From Bacillota bacterium (lineage in GTDB: Bacteria; Bacillota; Clostridia; Acetivibrionales; DSM-1351), in the NCBI GenBank assembly GCA_023392075.1, contig JAEVZU010000092.1, positions 1-10,866 of the forward strand: 10,866 bases of DNA, written 5' to 3'. The position numbers and the translations under genes are program-made. Below, piece by piece: positions 6,757-10,866 of this stretch; within the stretch, counting starts at the first letter, position 1; the number at the start of each line of letters is the position of its first letter. A model generated the notes under the pieces. That model saw only the letters and a program-made list of their open reading frames with translations, was not told the DNA's origin and ran no database searches.

Positions 6757-6785
6757 TTGCCAAAACAGCATAAATAAGGTATAAT
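6757..6785 (+). promoter_or_regulatory. SigA promoter for the TM-GAF gene
   Basis: TTGCCA (6757-6762), 17-base spacer, perfect TATAAT (6780-6785). Transcription would start near 6792, about 68 bases before the ATG at 6860. It is one of the best promoter matches in the window. Confidence 0.7.
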
Positions 6786-6794
6786 TTATTTCCC

Positions 6795-6804
6795 TGGAGG
6801 AGGT
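6795..6804 (+). promoter_or_regulatory. Orphan Shine-Dalgarno sequence in the leader
   Basis: TGGAGGAGGT is a very strong SD, right at the predicted 5' end of the mRNA and 55 bases upstream of the real start at 6860. No ATG, GTG or TTG follows at a usable distance. Five bases downstream an ATT (6810) opens a 17-codon frame that ends in TGA at 6861-6863, overlapping the ATG of the next gene as ATGA. It may be a standby ribosome site, a leader peptide from a rare start codon, or chance. Confidence 0.35.
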
Positions 6805-6859
6805 ATAATATTACTTATATAGAATATATTTACATACGACTTGAGGGAGGCATAAGAAT

Positions 6860-7930
6860 ATGAAAAAACCGGTAAAGACTGTTATGTTTTTTAAGAAAGT
6901 TTCAAGGAACTACAAGAAATTCGGCAGGCTTATCAACAGGTTTTATAAAATCTTAAAATCCCCGTTTGCAAGGACCCTGATCAATTTTTTGTTCACAGTT
7001 GTATTTGCATTCGAGATGCAGCTCTCAGATTTTCAAACTTTTAAAATCAACCAGTTGGAATTTTATGGGGATAAGGTGCATATACTTGTAACATTCGTGT
7101 TTATTGTGGTTTATAATTGGTTGGTACTTGTAATTGACAGCTACCAGAAATATCAGGTGCAATCTACAAAATGCATCAGGGAAATAGTCAACCGGGAAAC
7201 AGTTATAAATCAGACAATAGGCAGAAAGTTATATGATATTACAAGCAGTATATCTATAAAATCAAGCTCAATTCCAACTAAATCAGATTTCAGCAGTCTC
7301 AGCTATCAGGATATTGCTGCGCTTGTATGCCATAACATATACGATGCCATAAAAATTTCAACAGACAAGGAAACACATCAGGTTTCCCTTATGCAGAAGT
7401 TTAAAGAAAAAAGATCAGGGCTAGAATATATAAAGATGATCAGCTACGGTAATGCAAATCAGATATCGCCAAGCATATTTGACAGGCATTTTTACCTGGG
7501 CAGAGATCAGAGTTATTTTCAGGTGAGGATTTTTAATAATAACCAGAATAATATTTTTATTTTAACCAATACCGCTGAAATTAAAAAGGAGTGTGTTTAC
7601 GGAAAAAACAGCAATGAAAAGATGACCCAATACATAGCCATACCCGTATTCTGCGAAAATCAGGGTATCATATCGCTGTTGCAGATAGAGATGGCTGATG
7701 ACGTACAAATCGGAAGAACAATAGATGAAATAAGGGAATTTGTTAGGCCATTTATGGCGTATATACATATACTAACAGTGAACTACTATCAGGATGAATT
7801 ATTTAAAGTAATAGTCAAGAAATTTGATATACTAAAGAAAAGTAAAGAAAGGAAAGTATTTAGTGAAGGGATGAGGAAGTATGAACAAAACTATGGGGAA
7901 ACTAATACATCTATTGCCCCAAAAGACTAA
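6860..7930 (+). CDS. Membrane protein with two TM segments and a GAF-like cytoplasmic domain
   Basis: 356 residues, function unknown. A basic N-terminus (residues 1-36, many K/R) precedes two hydrophobic helices at about 37-55 and 73-93. A coil-prone stretch (about 95-130) leads to a soluble domain from about 150 to 305. Its end, AIPVFCENQGIISLLQIE followed by an amphipathic helix, resembles the last strands of a GAF domain, a fold that often binds small ligands. The basic C-terminal tail is about residues 310-345. No kinase, GGDEF, HTH or phosphatase motif is visible, so an output would need a partner. GGAGG at 6846-6850 is 9 bases before ATG. The 3' end overlaps the next small gene by 50 bases, which suggests translational coupling. 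The GAF call is by pattern and moderate. Confidence 0.85.
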   Translation: MKKPVKTVMFFKKVSRNYKKFGRLINRFYKILKSPFARTLINFLFTVVFAFEMQLSDFQTFKINQLEFYGDKVHILVTFVFIVVYNWLVLVIDSYQKYQVQSTKCIREIVNRETVINQTIGRKLYDITSSISIKSSSIPTKSDFSSLSYQDIAALVCHNIYDAIKISTDKETHQVSLMQKFKEKRSGLEYIKMISYGNANQISPSIFDRHFYLGRDQSYFQVRIFNNNQNNIFILTNTAEIKKECVYGKNSNEKMTQYIAIPVFCENQGIISLLQIEMADDVQIGRTIDEIREFVRPFMAYIHILTVNYYQDELFKVIVKKFDILKKSKERKVFSEGMRKYEQNYGETNTSIAPKD

Positions 7931-8066
7931 TGATATTGAATATACCGGAATAAACTTTGTTCCCGAGGGTACAGATTATATACAGGATCATACTGAATTT
8001 GAGAACAGAAGGAAGCAGTTGATAAATGAATACGAGTTACAGCTAAAGCAATATATAAATGAATGA
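7881..8066 (+). CDS. Small hypothetical protein coupled to the TM-GAF gene
   Basis: 61 residues, not recognised. It overlaps the last 50 bases of the TM-GAF gene in another frame. Start support is AAGGG (7866-7870, 10 bases before ATG) and a closer GAGG (7873-7876). The N-terminal third is neutral with LIHLLPQK; the C-terminal half is charged and helix-prone (EFENRRKQLINEYELQLKQY), suited to protein contact. There is no membrane segment or metal motif. The frame runs well past the upstream stop and ends 17 bases before a terminator, which supports a real gene. It may be a partner or regulator of the membrane protein; that is inference from context. Confidence 0.65.
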   Translation: MNKTMGKLIHLLPQKTNDIEYTGINFVPEGTDYIQDHTEFENRRKQLINEYELQLKQYINE

Positions 8067-8083
8067 TATGGCAGCAAAAATTT

Positions 8084-8116
8084 AAAGCTCTCAGATTAAC
8101 CGGGAGCTTTATTTTT
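8084..8116. terminator. Bidirectional terminator between the TM-GAF unit and the XRE gene
   Basis: AAAGCTCTC (8084-8092) pairs with GGGAGCTTT (8102-8110), 9 bp with a 9-base loop, followed by ATTTTT (8111-8116) on the plus strand. Read on the minus strand it is followed by AAATTTTT, so it can serve both convergent units. Its right arm overlaps the stop codon of the XRE gene (8109-8111). Confidence 0.8.
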
Positions 8117-8462
8117 CAACCTTATTACCTTTATTGTATTTTAGCCTCATCAATTCAACATATTCCTTAATACGTTTTATTGCCTCATCCGGTAAATCGT
8201 TAAGAGTGATGCCGTAAGCAGAGGCCGATTCGGCAATAAACCCGTCCAAGGATTGGCGGTTCGGGGTACGATCAACAAGATAATCAATTGACACATCAAA
8301 AAAATCTGCCAGCTTTTTAAGAACATATTCATCTTTGGGGAACCTGTTGTTAGCTTCATAATATCCGATAACTCTGTCTGAGATATTTACGATTCTGCCA
8401 AGTTCCTTTTGCGTTACACCCTTTTCTTCTCTTAACTCTTTTAATCTGTCACCAAATCCCAT
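8109..8462 (-). CDS. XRE-family helix-turn-helix transcriptional regulator
   Basis: 117 residues. Residues about 5-62 form a Cro/C1-type HTH: LKELREEKGVTQKELGRIV (helices 1-2), NISDRVIGYYEANNRFP (recognition helix and turn) and LKKLADFFDVSIDYLVDRT, the typical end of the domain. The C-terminal 50 residues are short and helical, probably for dimerisation; there is no peptidase or ligand domain. A good SD (AGGAGG, complement of 8469-8474) lies 6 bases before ATG. It is divergent from the Spo0E-family gene across 213 bases that contain a paired direct repeat. By analogy with small XRE regulators it is likely a repressor of itself and of the divergent unit; the target is inferred, not shown. Confidence 0.92.
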   Translation of the reverse strand: MGFGDRLKELREEKGVTQKELGRIVNISDRVIGYYEANNRFPKDEYVLKKLADFFDVSIDYLVDRTPNRQSLDGFIAESASAYGITLNDLPDEAIKRIKEYVELMRLKYNKGNKVEK

Positions 8463-8516
8463 ATCATGCCTCCTGATAATAAATATATCATCTGAGGTTT
8501 TTTATTTACTAAAAAC

Positions 8517-8558
8517 GAACAAAATATTCTAAGTTTTTGTTGAATTTGAACGAAATAT
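8517..8558. repeat. Direct repeat, candidate operator for the XRE regulator
   Basis: GAACAAAATAT (8517-8527) and GAACGAAATAT (8548-8558) differ at one base and start 31 bases apart, close to three helical turns, so they face the same side of DNA. The second copy lies in the spacer of the divergent Spo0E promoter and partly in an AACG/CGTT inverted repeat (8550-8553/8559-8562 region). The layout fits cooperative binding by a dimeric repressor. Confidence 0.45.
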
Positions 8559-8568
8559 ACGTTAAAAT
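8540..8568 (+). promoter_or_regulatory. SigA-like promoter for the Spo0E-family unit
   Basis: TTGAAT (8540-8545), 17-base spacer, TAAAAT (8563-8568). The start would be near 8575, about 100 bases before the Spo0E ATG. The right-hand copy of the candidate operator (8548-8558) sits between the two boxes, where a bound repressor would exclude RNA polymerase. Confidence 0.55.
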
Positions 8569-8675
8569 ATATATTATTGTGAAAAAAGTTTCTTTTTACA
8601 CACATAATGTAATAGATACAAAAATATGTAAATATATCATGGAGATATAAATCAATTTTCTTATGGAGGAAGCTG

Positions 8676-8840
8676 ATGACAAAAATAAATAAAAAGCTTA
8701 ACGAAGAAATTCAGGAGCTTAGAGAAAAATTACATGATTATATTGACAAGAAGGGAATAAGTGATGAGCCTGAGCTCAGGGCCATCAATAACAGGCTTGA
8801 CGAATTGATTGTCCAATGGGTTAAAGAAATATATCATTAA
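8676..8840 (+). CDS. Spo0E-like sporulation regulator (Spo0A~P phosphatase family)
   Basis: 54 residues, a typical size for the short Spo0E family. The pattern is EIQELREKLHDYIDKKGISD, then EPELRAINNRLDELIVQWVK: two amphipathic helices joined by a short turn. The LD of NNRLD matches the family signature SQxLD, whose Asp is needed for phosphatase action; the S-Q is replaced by N-N. Characterised members dephosphorylate Spo0A~P and delay sporulation. GGAGGA (8665-8670) is 5 bases before ATG. It is divergent from the XRE gene and 32 bases upstream of the next small gene, probably the same transcript. The family call is good; activity with the altered motif is unproven. Confidence 0.8.
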   Translation: MTKINKKLNEEIQELREKLHDYIDKKGISDEPELRAINNRLDELIVQWVKEIYH

Positions 8841-8872
8841 TACATTTGCAAAAGCAGCCAGGAAAGATCAAG

Positions 8873-9043
8873 ATGATGGTTTTTCAGGGCCCTCCATATG
8901 ACGAGGAGAAATTTCATGTAGCAATTGCCGGTGTCTCTGAAACCATAAAAAAGTATGATCCTGAAATATACGGGTTTAGATGGTCCCATGAGGACGGTCC
9001 GAGATTCCAGCTGGCTCCAAATGGGGTACAGGGAATATATTGA
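8873..9043 (+). CDS. Small unknown protein, probably frameshifted near its end
   Basis: 56 codons from ATG 8873, with AGGAAAG at 8860-8866 placed 6 bases upstream; a TTG at 8846 in the same frame lacks an SD. The sequence (MMVFQGPPYDEEKFHVAIAG, later YGFRWSHEDGPRFQLAPNG) is protein-like but not recognised. It stops at TGA 9041-9043. If one G of the GGGG run at 9023-9026 is removed, the frame instead reads APNGYREYIEGRPVKELKE to TAG at 9072-9074, a 66-residue product ending 2 bases before a strong hairpin. That longer form looks more natural, so a one-base insertion (mutation or sequencing error) is likely. It probably shares a transcript with the Spo0E-family gene. Confidence 0.6.
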   Translation: MMVFQGPPYDEEKFHVAIAGVSETIKKYDPEIYGFRWSHEDGPRFQLAPNGVQGIY

Positions 9044-9076
9044 GGGACGGCCGGTAAAAGAGCTTAAGGAATAGTC

Positions 9077-9128
9077 GAAATAGTCCCGGAAAAGTGCGGA
9101 CCCCGCTGAACCTTCCCGGGACTATTTC
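9077..9128. other. Long GC-rich hairpin without a T-run
   Basis: GAAATAGTCCCGG (9077-9089) pairs perfectly with CCGGGACTATTTC (9116-9128), a 13-bp stem. Inside it GCGG (9096-9099) pairs with CCGC (9103-9106) over a 3-base loop, giving a two-tier structure. No T-run follows on either strand, so a standard intrinsic terminator is unlikely. It could be a weak terminator, an mRNA 3'-end stabiliser, a dispersed repeat unit or a small structured RNA. Confidence 0.6.
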
Positions 9129-9203
9129 CATTCAAATATCAATTGATTTAACAGGCATATCCAAATTTTTGTTTATATATCCCACTTGAGGGTAAATAAT
9201 AAG

Positions 9204-9219
9204 ATGAATTAAAATTCAT
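9204..9219. promoter_or_regulatory. Palindrome just upstream of the eno promoter
   Basis: ATGAATTAAAATTCAT has perfect 7-base arms around AA and ends 3 bases before the -35 box. Its position suits an activator or repressor site; no regulator is identified and AT-rich DNA makes such palindromes common. Confidence 0.25.
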
Positions 9220-9222
9220 GTT

Positions 9223-9252
9223 TTGTATGATATTTGGAATTTAACATATAAT
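9223..9252 (+). promoter_or_regulatory. Candidate SigA promoter of eno
   Basis: TTGTAT (9223-9228), 18-base spacer, perfect TATAAT (9247-9252). Transcription would start near 9259, giving a leader of about 107 bases before the eno ATG. Confidence 0.55.
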
Positions 9253-9365
9253 ACTTATTGGCATAAATAGACTGATAAATAAAGATTTATGAGGGAAATA
9301 TTTACAACGATAATGTTGCAATGTTATTCTAAATACGAAGAAATTACCTTGAAGGGAGAAGTTGT

Positions 9366-10664
9366 ATGAAACAATATATACCTATTGAAAGCGTTTTTGC
9401 CAGAGAAATCATTGATTCCAGAGGAAATCCCACTGTTGAGGTTGAAGTAATTGCGGAAGGCGGTTTTATCGGACGGGCTTCAGTTCCTTCGGGAGCATCG
9501 ACAGGTGCCTTTGAAGCAATAGAGTTAAGGGATGGAAACAGTGAAAGGTACCTGGGCAAAGGTGTGGAAACTGCCGTAGAAAATGTGAACAGTGTAATAG
9601 CCCCTGAAGTAGAAGGAATGAATGTATTCGATCAGGTTGCCATAGATAAATTGATGATTGAACTGGATGGAACTCCGAACAAGGAAAGACTGGGAGCAAA
9701 CGCAATCCTGGGAGTGTCACTTGCTGTTGCCAAAGCGGCTGCAGAGGCTTTGGGGTTAGGCTTGTACCAATATATAGGCGGTGTTAATGCCAAAACCTTG
9801 CCTGTTCCCATGATGAATATTATAAACGGTGGAAAACATGCTGACAACAGCGTTAATATACAGGAATTCATGATAATGCCTGTGGGTGCCGAAAGCTTCA
9901 AAGAGGCTCTGAGAATGTGTGCCGAAGTGTTCCACAATCTGAAGAAGGTACTGCAAAGCAAGGGCTTAAGTACTGCAGTTGGTGATGAGGGCGGCTTTGC
10001 ACCAAACCTGGAAACAGACGAACAGGCCATACAGATTATACTGGAAGCTGTTATCAAAGCAGGTTACAAGCCTGGAGACGATTTCAGAATAGCAATAGAT
10101 GCAGCTGCTACAGAAATGTACCAGGAGGACGGAACCTATTTCTTCTGGAAGACCAACATAAGAAAAACCAAGGAAGAAATGGTTCAATACTGGGCGGAGC
10201 TGTGTGAAAAGTATCCTATAATTTCTCTTGAGGACGGTGTTTCGGAAGAAGACTGGGATGGTTGGAAACTGCTTACCGATAAACTGGGAAAGAAAATTCA
10301 GCTTGTTGGAGATGATTTGTTTGTAACAAATACCAGAAGACTTGACAAGGGCATAAAAATGGGCGTTGCAAACTCAATACTCATAAAGGTTAACCAAATA
10401 GGGACCCTGACCGAGACTCTCGATGCCATACAAATGGCAAACAGAGCGGGTTATACCGCAGTAACCTCACACCGGTCGGGAGAAACAGAAGATGCTACCA
10501 TAGCTGATATAGCTGTTGCAACAAATTCCGGCCAGATAAAAACCGGTGCTCCTTCAAGAACCGACAGAGTTGCAAAATACAATCAGCTTTTGAGGATAGA
10601 AGAAGAATTGGATGAAGTTGCGGAATATCCCGGACTCAAAGCCTGGTTCAACCTTTCCAAATAA
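9366..10664 (+). CDS. eno: Enolase (phosphopyruvate hydratase)
   Basis: Converts 2-phosphoglycerate to phosphoenolpyruvate using magnesium; cytosolic. Its 432 residues are full length. The capping loop PSGASTG (41-47), SVNIQEFMIMPVGA, GDEGGFAPNL (E208), AIDAAATEMY (metal ligand D245), SLEDG (E289), VGDDLFVTN (D316), LIKVNQIG (K341), SHRSGETED (H369) and IKTGAPSRTDR (K392) are all present, so the enzyme should be active. Numbering is one less than in E. coli enolase. AAGGGAG at 9352-9358 is 7 bases before ATG. It is separated from gpmI by more than 4 kb of unrelated genes and has its own promoter. secG follows 117 bases downstream with no strong terminator between them. Confidence 0.98.
   Translation: MKQYIPIESVFAREIIDSRGNPTVEVEVIAEGGFIGRASVPSGASTGAFEAIELRDGNSERYLGKGVETAVENVNSVIAPEVEGMNVFDQVAIDKLMIELDGTPNKERLGANAILGVSLAVAKAAAEALGLGLYQYIGGVNAKTLPVPMMNIINGGKHADNSVNIQEFMIMPVGAESFKEALRMCAEVFHNLKKVLQSKGLSTAVGDEGGFAPNLETDEQAIQIILEAVIKAGYKPGDDFRIAIDAAATEMYQEDGTYFFWKTNIRKTKEEMVQYWAELCEKYPIISLEDGVSEEDWDGWKLLTDKLGKKIQLVGDDLFVTNTRRLDKGIKMGVANSILIKVNQIGTLTETLDAIQMANRAGYTAVTSHRSGETEDATIADIAVATNSGQIKTGAPSRTDRVAKYNQLLRIEEELDEVAEYPGLKAWFNLSK
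9386..9399 (+). promoter_or_regulatory. Possible CcpA (cre-like) site inside the eno start
   Basis: TGAAAGCGTTTTTG matches the cre pattern TGWAANCGNTNWCA except at the last two bases. It lies 20 bases into eno and encodes part of the conserved IESVFA segment, so protein conservation alone may explain it. Confidence 0.2.
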
Positions 10665-10695
10665 TTTTGACATTGACTGTCTCAACATGACGCAA

Positions 10696-10724
10696 TTGCC
10701 ATACACAATTACTGATTTTATATT
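10696..10724 (+). promoter_or_regulatory. SigA promoter of secG
   Basis: TTGCCA (10696-10701), 17-base spacer, TATATT (10719-10724). The start would be near 10731, about 50 bases before the secG start codon. A perfect TTGACA at 10667-10672 has no matching -10. Confidence 0.55.
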
Positions 10725-10781
10725 GCTTTTTCCATTTGGATATGCTAGAATGTTACTTGTCTATTTTAGGAGGTGTTTTAA

Positions 10782-10866
10782 TTGGAAATTGCAAAATGGA
10801 TTGTCAATATACTTCACATCATTTTTGCTATCTCGATAATTGTTATTGTATTACTTCAATCTGGAA
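10782..10866 (+). CDS. secG: Preprotein translocase subunit SecG (5' end, TTG start)
   Basis: The frame begins MEIAKWIVNILHIIFAISII and reaches VIVLLQSG at the window edge. This is the first transmembrane helix and the LLQSG(K) motif that marks the start of the SecG cytoplasmic loop; SecG is a two-helix partner of SecYE in the Sec channel. The start codon is TTG, chosen because AGGAGG (10768-10773) lies 8 bases upstream and no in-frame ATG is near. eno followed by secG is a known gene order in Firmicutes. Only 28 codons are visible. Confidence 0.88.
   Translation, partial: MEIAKWIVNILHIIFAISIIVIVLLQSG

Noticed and set aside
8846..9043. TTG start at 8846 for the small gene after Spo0E
   Set aside because: No SD is suitably placed, whereas ATG 8873 has AGGAAAG 6 bases upstream.
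9289..9369. 26-codon upstream frame in the eno leader, overlapping the eno start as ATGA
   Set aside because: No SD precedes the ATG and the peptide is unremarkable; a frame of this length is expected by chance.
10667..10672. Perfect TTGACA after eno as a secG promoter
   Set aside because: No -10-like sequence lies 16-18 bases downstream; the TTGCCA/TATATT pair at 10696-10724 fits better.
10612..10839. 75-codon frame across the eno end and secG start
   Set aside because: It begins inside eno in another frame with no SD, and conflicts with the clear SecG frame.

Overview
The window looks like chromosomal DNA of a low-GC, Gram-positive, probably spore-forming anaerobe of the Clostridia. This rests on AT-rich intergenic DNA, strong AGGAGG-type ribosome binding sites, SigA-like promoters, a Spo0E-family protein, clostridial-type glycolytic enzymes and the eno-secG order. 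The Ruminiclostridium/Acetivibrio neighbourhood is my guess from general resemblance; the species cannot be fixed from the sequence alone. There are no tRNA or rRNA genes, no CRISPR array and no transposase.

Layout. 1-194 is the 3' end of an unidentified gene, convergent with a pentapeptide-repeat protein (208-852, minus). A 449-base gap (853-1301) holds two back-to-back promoters, a long leader and an open frame with two CxxC pairs interrupted by one stop. Lower glycolysis follows: an in-frame phosphoglycerate kinase-triosephosphate isomerase fusion (1302-3242), then cofactor-independent phosphoglycerate mutase gpmI (3499-5034). Each is followed by hairpins, so they are probably separate transcription units. 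No gap (GAPDH) gene lies directly upstream of pgk.

5035-9365 is an accessory insert within the glycolytic series. It carries tandem terminators, the N-terminal stub of a PhnP-like metallo-beta-lactamase-fold gene (5178-5312), a secreted Ig-like repeat protein (5398-6606, minus), a two-TM protein with a GAF-like domain overlapped by a 61-residue gene (6860-8066), an XRE regulator (8109-8462, minus), a divergent Spo0E-family gene (8676-8840) and a small gene that looks frameshifted (8873-9043/9074). Enolase (9366-10664) completes the glycolytic set and is followed by the start of secG from a TTG codon (10782 onward).

How the parts work together. The PGK-TPI fusion, GpmI and Eno supply every lower-glycolytic step from triose phosphates to phosphoenolpyruvate except GAPDH. 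The XRE/Spo0E pair has a near-identical 11-base direct repeat 31 bases apart, one copy inside the spacer of the Spo0E promoter. I infer a repressor-controlled switch acting on the sporulation phosphorelay. The most unusual items are the PGK-TPI fusion, the uncharacterised TM-GAF unit, the XRE-Spo0E divergon, and three apparently decaying or cryptic reading frames.
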